A stretch of 64,000 bases of DNA from Mucilaginibacter phenanthrenivorans. Lineage in GTDB: Bacteria > Bacteroidota > Bacteroidia > Sphingobacteriales > Sphingobacteriaceae. Below the pieces are notes generated by a model, which was not told the DNA's origin, made no database searches, and saw only the letters and a program-made list of their open reading frames with translations. Location: contig NZ_JAHVAP010000003.1 in assembly GCF_024721155.1 (NCBI RefSeq), positions 558,001 to 622,000 on the forward strand, written 5' to 3'. Made by a program: the position numbers and the translations under genes. Positions 1 through 9,918 of this stretch are shown piece by piece (position 1 is the stretch's first letter; each line of letters opens with the position of its first letter).

Positions 1-407
1 TTGACGCCTTAAAATACAATAATTTTCCGGACGACAAGAATTTGATTATGGAAAGTGGTGCAAACAGTGATGAAAACTACGCGCTCATTAAAAATCTTAT
101 AGCTGAACAAAAACCCGATGGTATATTATCGTCTATTGAGGATCTTGCCATGCCCTGTTACTATGCCTGTAAGGAACTGAAATTAAATATACCCCGTGAT
201 TTAAAACTCATCAGCTACTCAAATCTTGCACACGCTGAGTTGCTTAATCCATCGCTTACTACCATTAACCAGCCCGCTTTTGAAATAGGCGTGGAAGCGG
301 CAGGCATACTATTTAAAATATTTAATAAACGGTGGTATGAGCCGAATGAAACTATAATTTTAAAATCCAACCTGATAAAAAGAGAATCTACAAGGGGTAA
401 CGTTTAA
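1..407 (+). CDS. LacI-family transcriptional regulator, C-terminal part (5' end outside window)
   Basis: The reading frame is open from base 3, upstream of the first ATG at 42, so this is the 3' end of a longer gene. The visible ~135 residues match the C-terminal lobe of the periplasmic-binding-protein-like effector domain of LacI/GalR repressors: a PDGILSSIEDLA stretch, then ISYSNLAHAELLNPSLTTI, then QPAFEIGVEAAGILF. These are the usual late landmarks (the I-DN---A-----PSLTTV-QP pattern). The DNA-binding half is not in the window. Such regulators usually sense a sugar, but nothing here identifies it. The gene may belong to a locus further left. Confidence 0.8.
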   Translation, partial: DALKYNNFPDDKNLIMESGANSDENYALIKNLIAEQKPDGILSSIEDLAMPCYYACKELKLNIPRDLKLISYSNLAHAELLNPSLTTINQPAFEIGVEAAGILFKIFNKRWYEPNETIILKSNLIKRESTRGNV

Positions 408-797
408 AACGAGCCTCAAACAGCATCCTGGCAGCACATCAAAGCCCCTTTTTGTTCAGATTGTCAACATTTATTTGTGACAAACCATGAAGTTTGACAA
501 GATAAGAATCCAGCAGTGTTGTTGTTTTAAGCGTTACAATAAGACCATGGCTTTAACCATAAATATTCCCCAATCCTTTTTCAGACCGCACAAAAAATAG
601 TTTGGATACTTTCCGCCAAGTGCTACCTGAAGTAGCTGAATATAAAGCCACTGCCTATTTTTCATTCTTTTGACACCCGCAACTAAAAGTTCTCAAAATT
701 GATTTGCTTCCTCCGCTGTAGCAGCCTCTATTTTTTTAGTTTTTTTGTCCGAACCTTTTCCCAGCGAAATACGTAAGAAAATTTAAGTACAGGTAAA
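408..797. other. Intergenic, 390 bp, no gene seen
   Basis: This gap lies between the LacI-type gene and the thioredoxin-fold gene. It is AT-rich, has stops in all frames and no convincing hairpin with a T-run. It presumably holds the promoter for 798-3659, but I could not find an exact Bacteroidota TTTG / TAnnTTTG pair at the usual spacing. Confidence 0.5.
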
Positions 798-1394
798 ATG
801 AAAAAATTGCTCCTAACAATTTGGCTGTTGCTTCTTCTTTTTGCTGTGGGGACCCTGTTTTGGTATAACGAATGGGTATACCATTTGCCAACCCCTGTTC
901 CTGAAAATTACAAACCAGTAAGCCAGGGAAAACTTATTAAATTAAACGATTCGCTGGAATCTGACCACTCAAAACCGCTGTTTCTTCATTTCTTTAATCC
1001 GGATTGTCCATGTTCCCGGTTTAATATTACAAATTTCAAATCGTTGGTAAGAAGGTACGGCAACCGGGTAAAATTTGTTATCGTGGTGATGAACCATGAT
1101 TTCTACTCTGCCAGTCAGATCCGGGATAAATTTGATTTAGATCTGCCTGTTTTATTCGATGCTTCTCTTGCAGCCTCGTGCGGGGTTTATTCTACGCCAC
1201 AGGCTGTCTTGCTTGACCAGGACCATAAATTATATTATAGAGGAAATTATAACAGCAGCCGTTATTGTACGGATGAAAAAACCAGCTATGCAAAAATAGC
1301 ACTGGAGGGGCTGCTTCATAATCATGAAAAAATATTGTTTAACCAACTGGCGTTAAGGGCATATGGTTGTCGCCTGCCAAAATGCACCAACTAA
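798..1394 (+). CDS. Membrane-anchored thioredoxin-fold protein with CPC motif
   Basis: The 198-residue protein starts with a positively charged tip and a hydrophobic helix (about residues 4-22), so it is anchored in the inner membrane with the rest outside the cytoplasm. A thioredoxin-like core follows. FFNPDCPCSRF carries Cys70 and Cys72, a C-P-C spacing instead of the usual CxxC, and YSTPQAVLLDQ supplies the cis-proline loop. Two further Cys lie near the C-terminus. The pattern resembles the DUF6436 / TlpA-like group. The kinase gene starts 24 bp downstream on the same strand, so the two are probably co-transcribed. It could be a redox partner of the kinase's membrane domain; that link is inference. 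Confidence 0.75.
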   Translation: MKKLLLTIWLLLLLFAVGTLFWYNEWVYHLPTPVPENYKPVSQGKLIKLNDSLESDHSKPLFLHFFNPDCPCSRFNITNFKSLVRRYGNRVKFVIVVMNHDFYSASQIRDKFDLDLPVLFDASLAASCGVYSTPQAVLLDQDHKLYYRGNYNSSRYCTDEKTSYAKIALEGLLHNHEKILFNQLALRAYGCRLPKCTN

Positions 1395-1418
1395 TAACCT
1401 TTACCTAACGTTATCATT

Positions 1419-3659
1419 ATGAGTATTAAACCCGTAGCATTCGACAACCAAACCACCGCTTTTCAATATGAAATAAAAGAAAGATCGGATGGGTTGATGA
1501 ACTACTTCCTGATCGGCCATTTTTTAGTTGGACTGGCGTTGGCCTTCTTTTATGACACCTGGCTGATTGCATTTGGAATAGGCGGCCTTTCACTGCTGGC
1601 CTACTATTCTGCAAAGATAGCCCTACCCGATTCCTCCCTATATCAATATGTATTAAGTATTGTATTAGGTATTTTCATGTCCCAGTTTATTTACCAGATG
1701 CATGGGCTGTTTGAAATGCATTTTTTTGCCTTTATCGGCAGTGCCATACTCATTACCTACCAAAAATGGAAGCTACAGATCCCACTACTGGTGGTTGTGG
1801 TTGTCCATCACGCCTCCTTAGGGTATCTGCAAAACATCGGCTTTTCCAACGTTTATTTCACACAACTCGATTATTTTACCATCCAGACTTTTATTATTCA
1901 TATTCTACTGGCCGCAGTGATATTTTTTATCTGCGGATTGTGGGCCTATCAGCTAAAAAAATATAACGAAATTCAGATCCTTCAGACCACGCAAATGACT
2001 GAGCTTCAAGAGCAGGTAAGACTTTCTATTGAGCATGAACGGGATGCCCTTGAAAAATCTAACCAACAACTCAGAAAGTCAAACCAGGACCTTGAAAAAG
2101 CCCGCCAGGAAGCGGATCAGGCTAACCAGGCGAAGAGTATATTCCTGGCTACCATGAGCCATGAGATCCGCACCCCGATGAACGGCGTTATTGGGATGGC
2201 CGCCTTGTTGAATGAAACTGAGTTAACAGATGAACAAAGGATGTTTACCGGGACAATTGCTACTTGCGGCGAAACGCTGATCAATGTTATCAATGATGTT
2301 TTGGATTTTTCTAAAATTGAATCAGGCAACATTGAACTTGAAACCGAGGATTTTGATCTCCGCAACTGCTTAGAGGATGTAATTGATATCTTCAGCATCA
2401 GGGCGGCACAAATAGGGTTGGAATTATTTTATCAAATTAAGGAAAATGTACCCTTGCAGATTGTTGGAGATCACTTACGTCTTCGCCAGATTTTAATCAA
2501 CCTTGTGGGCAATGCCATGAAATTTACTGAAAGGGGAGAAATTTGCATATTCGTATACTTACAAAAAATAAGCGTTGACGGCAAGATTGAATTGAGGTTC
2601 GACGTGTTGGACACAGGTATTGGGATACCCGAAGATAAATTAAACCGCCTTTTTAAAGCTTTTTCACAAGTAGATTCATCGACCACGAGGAAATATGGGG
2701 GTACCGGGCTGGGCTTGGCAATCTCTGAAAAACTGATCACATTAATGGGTGGCGGAATCAGTGTTAAAAGCAAACCTGATAAAGGATCAACCTTTTCGTT
2801 TACTGTTATGACCATGCCAGGAACTAAAGTATTGGAACCCTATGTATACTACAATATGGCAGACATTGAAGGCGCCAGGATCCTGATTGTCGACGATAAT
2901 TTAACTAATCTTGCCATATTGAACCGCCAATTTGAACATTGGAAGTTACAGTCAATCCCGGCAAACTCCGGCCAGGAGGCTTTAACAATCTTATCAAAAA
3001 ACATTGAAGTAGACCTTGTAATTACGGATATGCAAATGCCGGGCATGGATGGAATGATGCTCGCAGATCTCATCAAGGAAGAATACCCGTCTATTCCCAT
3101 TATCCTTTTGAGTTCCGTTGAGGTGGAATTTAAAAACGACCAGCGCCATCTCTTTATTTCCGTCATGTCAAAACCGATTAAGCAACATATCCTGAGCAAA
3201 CAGGTCCTTAATGCACTGCGCCGGCAAATCTCCGTTAATGAAGAAAAAGTTATCAGGAATAAGCTATCCGCTGATTTCGGCGGGAATTATCCGTTCACCA
3301 TGCTAATAGCAGAAGATAACCCGATGAATCAGCGTGTGATCATGCATATTTTGAATAAATTGGGATATCAGCCGGACCTGGTTAAAAATGGACAGGAAGC
3401 TATTGAAGCAGCAAATCAAAAGGATTATGGGATAATACTAATGGATATGCAAATGCCCGATATAGACGGGCTGGAAGCCACAAAAATCATTCGTCAAACT
3501 GTTATAAAACAACCTGTTATTATTGCCCTTACTGCCAATGTAATGACGGATGATAAAGAAAGTTGCTTTGCAGCCGGGATGAACGATTATATCAGCAAGC
3601 CCGTTAAACTGGAAGATCTGATGAATAAACTTAAAAAATGGTACGAAATCATTATTTGA
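1419..3659 (+). CDS. Hybrid sensor histidine kinase with polytopic membrane sensor and two receiver domains
   Basis: This 746-residue protein has five parts: about six membrane helices (residues 28-185), a coiled coil (190-240), a HisKA domain with [13 protein letters not shown] (phospho-acceptor His248), a HATPase domain ([25 protein letters not shown]), and two receivers. Asp537 lies in [11 protein letters not shown] and Asp676 in [11 protein letters not shown]. The membrane part has His95, His101 and a His130-His131 pair in the pattern seen in polytopic N-terminal domains of some chemoreceptors and GGDEF proteins. There is no output domain, so it must pass phosphate to an unlinked partner or act by protein contact. 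It is probably co-transcribed with the CPC thioredoxin-fold gene before it. Confidence 0.9.
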   Translation: MSIKPVAFDNQTTAFQYEIKERSDGLMNYFLIGHFLVGLALAFFYDTWLIAFGIGGLSLLAYYSAKIALPDSSLYQYVLSIVLGIFMSQFIYQMHGLFEMHFFAFIGSAILITYQKWKLQIPLLVVVVVHHASLGYLQNIGFSNVYFTQLDYFTIQTFIIHILLAAVIFFICGLWAYQLKKYNEIQILQTTQMTELQEQVRLSIEHERDALEKSNQQLRKSNQDLEKARQEADQANQAKSIFLATMSHEIRTPMNGVIGMAALLNETELTDEQRMFTGTIATCGETLINVINDVLDFSKIESGNIELETEDFDLRNCLEDVIDIFSIRAAQIGLELFYQIKENVPLQIVGDHLRLRQILINLVGNAMKFTERGEICIFVYLQKISVDGKIELRFDVLDTGIGIPEDKLNRLFKAFSQVDSSTTRKYGGTGLGLAISEKLITLMGGGISVKSKPDKGSTFSFTVMTMPGTKVLEPYVYYNMADIEGARILIVDDNLTNLAILNRQFEHWKLQSIPANSGQEALTILSKNIEVDLVITDMQMPGMDGMMLADLIKEEYPSIPIILLSSVEVEFKNDQRHLFISVMSKPIKQHILSKQVLNALRRQISVNEEKVIRNKLSADFGGNYPFTMLIAEDNPMNQRVIMHILNKLGYQPDLVKNGQEAIEAANQKDYGIILMDMQMPDIDGLEATKIIRQTVIKQPVIIALTANVMTDDKESCFAAGMNDYISKPVKLEDLMNKLKKWYEIII

Positions 3660-3673
3660 GTTTGGACGAGGTG

Positions 3674-4324
3674 CTAAAAAAAGACGCTGAACCTTGATCG
3701 CTTTTTCTTTTTCAATAACTTTTTGTCGGTCTTTGAGGTGTCTTTTTGAATATCCTTTTTATCGGAACTTACAGCCCCCGTCGAATCGCGAGCTGCTTTC
3801 TGCAGGGTAGCCTTCATAGGGACTATCGAGCTGTCGAGACGTATAGGGATGTTCAAGGCGGCCGGCGCTTTAATTGAATCAATTATCTTCTCTTCCCGTT
3901 TTTGAGTACTGTCACTATTAAGTTTTGTTTGATTCATAACCGAAGGATCGGCACTGTGAATTACGGGACTGATCCCGATTAAGGGTTTGACAGTATCCTG
4001 TGCCGGTGATGTATCGTTCGCTGCCGGGACAATAGAATCTTGATGCATTTGCCGGGTGTGTAGTATTAGCTGGTCGTGATGTTTCTTCGGGTAATATAAC
4101 TGACTACCAACATATACCGCTGCCACTGATGAAACGCCCACAAACACGTGAAGTCCCCATTTCGGCATCTTGAAACGGAAAGGTTTTTTAATTATACCAG
4201 GTACAGGCATTTGCTTGTCCAGGATGGAGCTCATTTGTAGCCAGTCCATATCAGGGTTGCCCTTAACGGGCAGCTCGCGTCTTTTTTTCTGCCAAAGCTC
4301 GCTGTACCTCAATATCCTTTTCAA
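3674..4324 (-). CDS. Single-pass membrane protein, probable anti-sigma partner
   Basis: The 216-residue protein has a basic N-terminal cytoplasmic segment of about 50 residues, one membrane helix (GLHVFVGVSSVAAVYVGSQLY), and a long Ser/Asp/Lys-rich external tail ending in a KKKKRSRFSVFF cluster. I recognise no domain family. Its start codon overlaps the stop of the sigma factor gene before it (ATGA type), indicating translational coupling. That position and topology are typical of anti-sigma factors in Bacteroidota. The function is inferred from position only. Confidence 0.6.
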   Translation of the reverse strand: MKRILRYSELWQKKRRELPVKGNPDMDWLQMSSILDKQMPVPGIIKKPFRFKMPKWGLHVFVGVSSVAAVYVGSQLYYPKKHHDQLILHTRQMHQDSIVPAANDTSPAQDTVKPLIGISPVIHSADPSVMNQTKLNSDSTQKREEKIIDSIKAPAALNIPIRLDSSIVPMKATLQKAARDSTGAVSSDKKDIQKDTSKTDKKLLKKKKRSRFSVFF

Positions 4325-4902
4325 TTTCTTTCCCCCCTTTCCATTGGCCGGTCGGCATACGTTGTGCCATCCAACAGCCCTCGTAATTGTTTTTTTGCCT
4401 CAGACAAATGCCAACGCGAGGTGCCCTCGCTTATGTTTAGCTGCTCGCTTATCTCTTTGTGCGAAAATCCGTCCAGCACCGACAAATTGAACACCGTTTG
4501 CGTGGATTGAGGCAGCGTGCGGATCTGTCGCAGGATATCCTCGAAGTATAGTTTTTCTAAGACCGACGGAGGTATAAATTCCGTTTCGTGCTCGGGAAAA
4601 CTAACCGTTAAGCTGCCGAATTTCAACTCCGCCCGATACAAGTCTATCGATGAACAAATCATTATTCTTCGGATCCAGCCGCCCAGCTCGCCCTTTTCAC
4701 CATCAAAATTTTGAATAGACTCGAATACTTTTAAAAACCCGGTGTTAAACGCCTCCCGGGCAAGTTCTTCATCGGCAAGGTAACTCAGGCAAACCCGCAG
4801 CATATCAGCATAGTAAAGCTTGTACAGCGCCTCCTGGGCGCTGCGGTCATTCTGCGTACATGCCTTAACTAATTTTTGCGTTTGCCTTTTTGTTAGCTTC
4901 AT
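4321..4902 (-). CDS. ECF-type RNA polymerase sigma factor
   Basis: The 193-residue protein has a sigma-70 region 2 (EALYKLYYADMLRVCLSYLADEELAREAFNTGFLKVFESI) and a region 4 helix-turn-helix (LPQSTQTVFNLSVLDGFSHKEISEQL). It lacks regions 1 and 3, as expected of ECF sigma factors. It would direct polymerase to a small regulon when released by its membrane partner, encoded by the overlapping downstream gene. The two secreted-protein genes upstream on the same strand are possible targets, but no promoter match was found. Confidence 0.9.
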   Translation of the reverse strand: MKLTKRQTQKLVKACTQNDRSAQEALYKLYYADMLRVCLSYLADEELAREAFNTGFLKVFESIQNFDGEKGELGGWIRRIMICSSIDLYRAELKFGSLTVSFPEHETEFIPPSVLEKLYFEDILRQIRTLPQSTQTVFNLSVLDGFSHKEISEQLNISEGTSRWHLSEAKKQLRGLLDGTTYADRPMERGERN

Positions 4903-4967
4903 TCCATGTGCAAGCCTCTGTTATCCGTCGTCTGCAATAAATATATTTGATGAATATAGCTGAATAA

Positions 4968-5510
4968 TCAGAATGAAAAGCTGTGTGAAATGCGAAGTGC
5001 GATTATATTTAATGACGGATCGCCGCCGGTGACAAAGGCATGCTCATAACGCAAACTAATATTGAACCTGATGCGACCCGATTCCTGGAACAGGTAGCCA
5101 AAGCCGAGCCCGGCATCAGGCCCTGAAACTTTTTGATCCAACTGGTCGCCGTTGGGTTTATAAAGTGGCGTGTCCCCTTTGTAAGCCTGGATATCGGTGC
5201 CGCCGAAGGTATAGCCGACCACTGGTTCTACATAAAACCCGTAATCGTCATAAGCCGAAAATAAATGCCTGTACCCTGCCAATACCGGCGCGACAGCCTC
5301 ATGATAGCCACCACTGCTGAAAACATAAACGCCGCCCTCCACAATAGCAGCGTCAGTCTGGCTAATCGGGATGGAAAAATTAAGAAACCCGCCGAAACCC
5401 GTTGCGGAAAAGTTTTTTGACGAAAGGTGAGCAACTTCTATTTGTGCATACGAAACAGAAAAAAGGCATAAAAAGAGTGCCGATAAAAACAGTTTTTTGA
5501 TCAGGTTCAT
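4968..5510 (-). CDS. Small outer-membrane beta-barrel-like protein
   Basis: The 180-residue protein begins with a clear signal peptide ending in SYAQ. It continues with alternating hydrophobic and polar strands rich in Gly and aromatics (GFGGFLNFSIP, AGYRHLF, YGFYVEPVVGYTFGG, DAGLGFGYLFQ, FNISLRYEHAF). It ends in ISHSFSF, with the terminal phenylalanine typical of outer-membrane barrels, and resembles eight-stranded OmpW/porin-family-like barrels. Function unknown. It lies 65 bp upstream of the sigma factor gene on the same strand. Confidence 0.65.
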   Translation of the reverse strand: MNLIKKLFLSALFLCLFSVSYAQIEVAHLSSKNFSATGFGGFLNFSIPISQTDAAIVEGGVYVFSSGGYHEAVAPVLAGYRHLFSAYDDYGFYVEPVVGYTFGGTDIQAYKGDTPLYKPNGDQLDQKVSGPDAGLGFGYLFQESGRIRFNISLRYEHAFVTGGDPSLNIIALRISHSFSF

Positions 5511-5891
5511 TGTGACAATCGTTTAAATTGATGGTGTTAAAATTAAATATTTTGAGTGCTACAATAGCTCTTCGGATAAGGTTTGCGAAACGTTGGGTAA
5601 AAAAATATTTTTTTGTGGATTCTTTTTTCAAGACGAGACACGCCGGCAAAGCGTTCCATTTTTACACATGGAACACCCGGAACACTATGAAACATCCTCA
5701 TTATCAATATATTCATTTTTTACCAGCGAATAATTGATTGCGCTTGGCCGTATAAAAACCAGTAGCTGATAATCAATTATTACTACCAGCTTTATGTCGA
5801 ACTCACGTCATTTAGTAATTATGAGGGAGTAATTGGCCGTTAATTGCTATTATTTGAAGGCTGGTTTGTGGCACTACCAAATTAGATTATT
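5511..5891. other. Intergenic, 381 bp, one AT-rich inverted repeat
   Basis: No gene seen. An 11-bp inverted repeat (aataattgatt at 5729-5739 and its complement at 5771-5781) lies downstream of the minus-strand gene 5892-6323. On the minus strand the region around 5745-5795 can also fold with mismatches before a T-rich stretch, so it may be that gene's terminator. The rest probably holds the promoter for the barrel protein gene. Confidence 0.35.
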
Positions 5892-6323
5892 TCAATTAAC
5901 CGGAACGGCGGGCTTTATGCCTTTGTAGTTAAAAGACGGCTGGAAAGTAAGGGTATAAGGATATAGATAATTTTGCTGTTCATTAACATTAAACGGGTAC
6001 GGAAACAGCACCTTATTTTGTGTGCTTTGGTTAAGCATATACCTAAAGCGCATTTCACTCAGCTGCTTTTGAATCGTTTCCGGTAGTTGCTTTTTTTGCA
6101 GCACTTCGTTAAGTTCCAAAGAGCTAACAGGAACAAAATCAGGGGTGCTGGTTACCATCTCCGGATGCCCCATAATTACCTTGCTGAAATGCCAGCCGGA
6201 GCTTAAACTGGCTTTAAAGGTGAACGCCTCTTCCGTGCATTGCAACTCCCTCGGTGTGTTAATCTGGGCATTTACACCGGCAGTAAATAAAATGGCTAAA
6301 GCTGTTAACAATAATTGTTTCAT
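5892..6323 (-). CDS. Secreted hypothetical protein
   Basis: The 143-residue protein has a standard signal peptide (MKQLLLTALAILFTAGVNAQ) followed by about 120 residues with no domain I recognise. Features visible are one Cys (LQCTEEAF), FKASLSSGWHFSKV and a Tyr/Pro/Phe-rich stretch FPYPFNVNEQQNYLYPYTL. It is presumably periplasmic or outer-membrane associated. It lies downstream of PUL1 on the same strand, separated from the GH35 gene by a probable terminator, so it is probably a separate unit. Confidence 0.6.
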   Translation of the reverse strand: MKQLLLTALAILFTAGVNAQINTPRELQCTEEAFTFKASLSSGWHFSKVIMGHPEMVTSTPDFVPVSSLELNEVLQKKQLPETIQKQLSEMRFRYMLNQSTQNKVLFPYPFNVNEQQNYLYPYTLTFQPSFNYKGIKPAVPVN

Positions 6324-6339
6324 GAGCTGAAATAAAGTT

Positions 6340-6374
6340 AAAAATTAACCGGGGCACATTTGTTGCACCCCGGT
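6340..6374 (-). terminator. Intrinsic terminator ending the PUL1 enzyme operon
   Basis: On the minus strand an 11-bp stem (ACCGGGGTGCA / TGTGCCCCGGT, two G-U pairs) with loop ACAAA is followed by TAATTTTTAA. It lies directly after the GH35 stop codon. The stem is only perfect on the minus strand because of the wobble pairs, matching the direction of the operon. Confidence 0.7.
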
Positions 6375-6417
6375 CATTATTTTAGCATTAATTCAAAATG
6401 GCGTTGCCTGTCCCAGC

Positions 6418-8241
6418 TTATTGCAATTTGTTTAATACAGGCGTTTTACTACCATTTAAGCTATTTACATCGCTCTTCAGCAGTTCAAGCACAACAATAT
6501 CGTTCCGTCCCTTTTTTAACCACTCGGCCGGTAAATAAAGCGTTTGCTGCGGGCCTGTTGACCAGTACCTGCCCAAATTATGCCCATTTACCCAAACCAC
6601 GCCCTTTCCCCAACCTTCCATATTCAAATAGGTATCCGCAACTTTCGAAAGGGTAAAGGTGCCTTTTTTCACTACAGGGGAGTTTACTGCTTTTGCGGGT
6701 TTGAACGCGATGCCACTAACCCGGTTAAATGGCAAACTATACATGGCCCAGTTATAAATAACCTTGCCATTAAACACCACACTTTCTGTTATACCCTTTT
6801 TGTTTTTAAGAAGATATGGCCCGAAGTTGATGCGTCCTAAATTTTCAACCAGGAGATCTAACCTCACCTTGCCTACCGGCAAAGTTAGTTTGATGCTGTC
6901 CTGCTTATGCCGGCGATCAAGTACGCCAACACGCTTGCCATTTACCATTATCACCGCATAATCACGCAGTTCGTTAAGCTTAAGTATGCCAGTTTTGCCG
7001 CCGGTTACAGTGGTATGGTATAATACAAACCCATAATCCTGGTTCAGCGCCTCAAAAGTTAAAGGTGTTTTGTTTAGTACAGGCTTTGGTAAAATATCCA
7101 GGATCCCGGCCGATTCATTCAGCTTGATATTATTTATCGCGATAGTTGGCTTGGCGGCAGGTATCGGTGGCAAGGTCATCCCGACAGGTAAATGTTTGGC
7201 GATCACCTTCCGGAACAACATAAACTTATGGGTTGCATTTCCTGCTTCATCCAGCGGTGCATCATAATCGTAACTGCTAATCTGGGGCTCAAAAGGGTGT
7301 TTATCATCATAATTAGCGCCGTTCATAAAACCGCGTGTTGTGCCTCCGTGAAACATGTACATGTTAATTGAAATGCCTGCGGATAACACACTATCCAATC
7401 TGCCTGTGTAATTTTCGGCAGGTACGGTGTGGTGTGCAGTCCCCCACCAATCAAACCAGGCCGGGTACCACTCGGCAACATAAAAGGGCCCTTTCCCACC
7501 ATGATTTTCACGGATGATCTTCTTTACTCGTCCCGGATTATCAATACCGTTAACAGCTGCCAGCAAACCGGGTAAGTGCCCGTTTGCAATCGCCTCCGGC
7601 GGATCGCAGGTATATAGTAGCCCGTCAAAACCGGCTTCCTTAAATAACCGCTGATTTATTTTCAAATAGTCCTTATCGCCGCCGTATGACCCATATTCGT
7701 TTTCAATTTGTATCATTAAAATATTTCCGCCATGGTTAACCTGTAATGGCGCAAGTTGCCGGCCTACTTCTTTGATATAGGTTTCGTATTCCTTAAGATA
7801 CTTTTCTTCCTTACTGCGCACCACCAATCCCCTTTCATTTTGCAGCCAGTACGGATAGCCACCAAATTCCCATTCGGCGCAAACATATGGACTGGGCCTT
7901 AGTATTACCCATAAGCCTTCCTCCTTTGCTATTTTAACAAATTCAGCAACATCATTATTCCCGCTGAAATCAAACTTACCCTTCTGGGGTTCATGCAAAT
8001 TCCAAAATACGTAGGTCCCTATCGTATTAAGTCCCATTGCCTTCGCCATCTTCATACGTGCCCGCCACGCCTCCCGGGGTACACGGGGATAATGCATTTC
8101 GCCGGAAATCATCTGGAACGGCTTGCCATCCAACATAAAGGACGAATCGCTCAAAGTAAAAGAATGCGTTACTTTTTGCGCTTTGAGACAAATATGTGAG
8201 AATAGAATAAAAGATAGTAGCAGTGCTTTTTTAATAGTCAT
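6418..8241 (-). CDS. Beta-galactosidase, glycoside hydrolase family 35
   Basis: The 607-residue protein has a signal peptide ending in CLKAQ and is a secreted, probably periplasmic, exo-enzyme removing terminal beta-galactose. Early GH35 landmarks are visible: SGEMHYPRVPREAWRARM, GLNTIGTYVFWNLHEPQKG and WVILRPSPYVCAEWEFGG. The acid/base is Glu182 in MIQIENEYGSYGG and the nucleophile is Glu257 in YVAEWYPAWFDWWG. The C-terminal half contains beta-sandwich jelly-roll modules ending in NGHNLGRYWSTGPQQTLYLP, as usual for the family. It is the last gene of the PUL1 enzyme set, 121 bp after the GH30 gene. It would finish off galacto-oligosaccharides made by the endo-enzymes. Confidence 0.92.
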   Translation of the reverse strand: MTIKKALLLSFILFSHICLKAQKVTHSFTLSDSSFMLDGKPFQMISGEMHYPRVPREAWRARMKMAKAMGLNTIGTYVFWNLHEPQKGKFDFSGNNDVAEFVKIAKEEGLWVILRPSPYVCAEWEFGGYPYWLQNERGLVVRSKEEKYLKEYETYIKEVGRQLAPLQVNHGGNILMIQIENEYGSYGGDKDYLKINQRLFKEAGFDGLLYTCDPPEAIANGHLPGLLAAVNGIDNPGRVKKIIRENHGGKGPFYVAEWYPAWFDWWGTAHHTVPAENYTGRLDSVLSAGISINMYMFHGGTTRGFMNGANYDDKHPFEPQISSYDYDAPLDEAGNATHKFMLFRKVIAKHLPVGMTLPPIPAAKPTIAINNIKLNESAGILDILPKPVLNKTPLTFEALNQDYGFVLYHTTVTGGKTGILKLNELRDYAVIMVNGKRVGVLDRRHKQDSIKLTLPVGKVRLDLLVENLGRINFGPYLLKNKKGITESVVFNGKVIYNWAMYSLPFNRVSGIAFKPAKAVNSPVVKKGTFTLSKVADTYLNMEGWGKGVVWVNGHNLGRYWSTGPQQTLYLPAEWLKKGRNDIVVLELLKSDVNSLNGSKTPVLNKLQ

Positions 8242-8362
8242 GTTATGTAGTGCGTATATGTGATAAAGTATTACTGAATAGTTAATTGAACGCTTGCCGG
8301 TTTAAGATGATAAACAAGTAAAAGATATAGGTTTTTTTATTTTTCATGAGCGTGTATATCTC

Positions 8363-9907
8363 CTATTTAATAAGCGCCGTTATGGTGGTAATTGATCTGC
8401 CCATAACCGAAACTGCACTATTTGCATCGGCCGGGGCTTCTGCATGAAGATCTGCTGATGCAGACGTAGTAAACACCTTTGTGTTTGTAAGCTTACTATT
8501 CCCCATATTCAGCCTGATATTTACATTTTCGGTGTTGTTGTTAATAACCACCACTGTAAAATTCTTCCCGTTTTTAAAGGCCGAAATAAGCAATGAGCTT
8601 TTAAGCGGCGACTCTTCCATAATATTTGCGTCAACCCTTATTGCTCCCGGCCTGATGAACCTGCTGTAATTTCCCATAGCCCATAGCATTTTGCTGACAT
8701 AGTAATTTCCATCGGTTTTATTTTTATCTACATAAATAAGCCCATCCTTATAATCATATGCTGAAATGGCCGTCCACCATTGCCAGGCAGATGCATTAGC
8801 CGCTGTTAAATCTGTATGGATAACCTTTGCCAGGTACAAGGCTGCGTCGATGCCAAGGTCGCGCTTGTTCCCGTTAATTTCACCTGCGTTATCGCCAAGT
8901 ATACAGTATTCCGATTGCCAGAATGATAACTCATTAATATCATTAACATTTTGTGCAAGCAATTGTCGTGTTTTTATGGCTGATGAAATAGGCGAAGTAG
9001 TAAAGTAGCTGTGCCCTAAGATGGTTTTTTTTACGCTCTTCAGGTCACCGATGTAGTTGGTTGAGCCCTGTTTAAAAAAATCGTTGATCTGATTTCCCTT
9101 AGCGGATTTACCAACAGCCGAAAACAGGTAAGCGAGGCTACCGGCCTCGGCTATCACTACTTTCGACGGAACAGATTTTTTTGAAAAGCTTGCATCAATA
9201 CTTCTTACCAGGCCGGCAATTTCGCTATTGGTATATGGGCACCCCTCCTGGCCCCCATCACTCCAAGCCCATTGAGGCTCATTAACCGGGCTAATATAAG
9301 CCAGGGTAATACCGCTCAGTTTTTTTATCCCCTTTTCAACCGTGGAAAGATAATCTGCAAAGGCGGAGTATTTATCAGCAGCTATATTCGATCTTCCCGA
9401 ATCGGCATAAGCCTTGCCATTAATTGTCAGGTTTACCGGCGGACTGTTTACAAAACCTAAAAATTGATCAACACCACGTTTTTTTGCCGCCGACAAAAAC
9501 CACATTTGCCCCGCCTGGCTTTGCCAGTTATATGTGCCATCACTATTTAAAAATGATTCCGCCCTGCGCCACTCGTCCTTAATCCCGCTCTGATCAGCCC
9601 GGGCTGAACTGCCTGCTCCTATATTAAATCGCCATAATGACAACGCAATCCCCTTCGGCGAACCGTCTGCAAGTGTATCCCTGCTAAAAAAGAGATCAGC
9701 TATCTTCTCTTTTTTTTCTCCCGGCCATTTGCCGATGAACTGGCATGACCAGGCATCCGATGCACCAAAATTATCTATGCGCTGATAGGTTTTTGACAAG
9801 TCGATATTTACTGAAACCGTTGCCGGCTGACTTTTCGCAGAAATAACGCATAGCAATAATAGTGCTGATGCTGGGATAACTTTTTTTATGGTAGAAATTG
9901 TTATCAT
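8363..9907 (-). CDS. Secreted glycoside hydrolase family 30, endo-beta-1,6-galactanase-like
   Basis: The 514-residue protein has an N-terminal signal peptide (ends near AKSQ). A (beta/alpha)8 barrel starts at QRIDNFGASDAWSCQ and is followed by a C-terminal beta-sandwich. The acid/base is Glu210 in YISPVNEPQWAW and the nucleophile is Glu333 in FWQSEYCILGD. The QEGCPY segment just after the acid/base is, as I recall the family, typical of the subgroup that cuts beta-1,6-galactan (GH30 subfamily 5). That substrate fits with the GH35 beta-galactosidase next door. Other GH30 activities (glucosidase, xylanase) fit the motif less well but cannot be excluded. It lies 58 bp after the GH5-ricin gene. 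Confidence 0.8.
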   Translation of the reverse strand: MITISTIKKVIPASALLLLCVISAKSQPATVSVNIDLSKTYQRIDNFGASDAWSCQFIGKWPGEKKEKIADLFFSRDTLADGSPKGIALSLWRFNIGAGSSARADQSGIKDEWRRAESFLNSDGTYNWQSQAGQMWFLSAAKKRGVDQFLGFVNSPPVNLTINGKAYADSGRSNIAADKYSAFADYLSTVEKGIKKLSGITLAYISPVNEPQWAWSDGGQEGCPYTNSEIAGLVRSIDASFSKKSVPSKVVIAEAGSLAYLFSAVGKSAKGNQINDFFKQGSTNYIGDLKSVKKTILGHSYFTTSPISSAIKTRQLLAQNVNDINELSFWQSEYCILGDNAGEINGNKRDLGIDAALYLAKVIHTDLTAANASAWQWWTAISAYDYKDGLIYVDKNKTDGNYYVSKMLWAMGNYSRFIRPGAIRVDANIMEESPLKSSLLISAFKNGKNFTVVVINNNTENVNIRLNMGNSKLTNTKVFTTSASADLHAEAPADANSAVSVMGRSITTITALIK

Positions 9908-9918
9908 AATAGCTTAAA

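Noticed and set aside
8242..8362. Possible hairpin between GH30 and GH35 genes
   Set aside because: Only short, mismatched pairings were found; unlike the other PUL1 gaps there is no clear stem.
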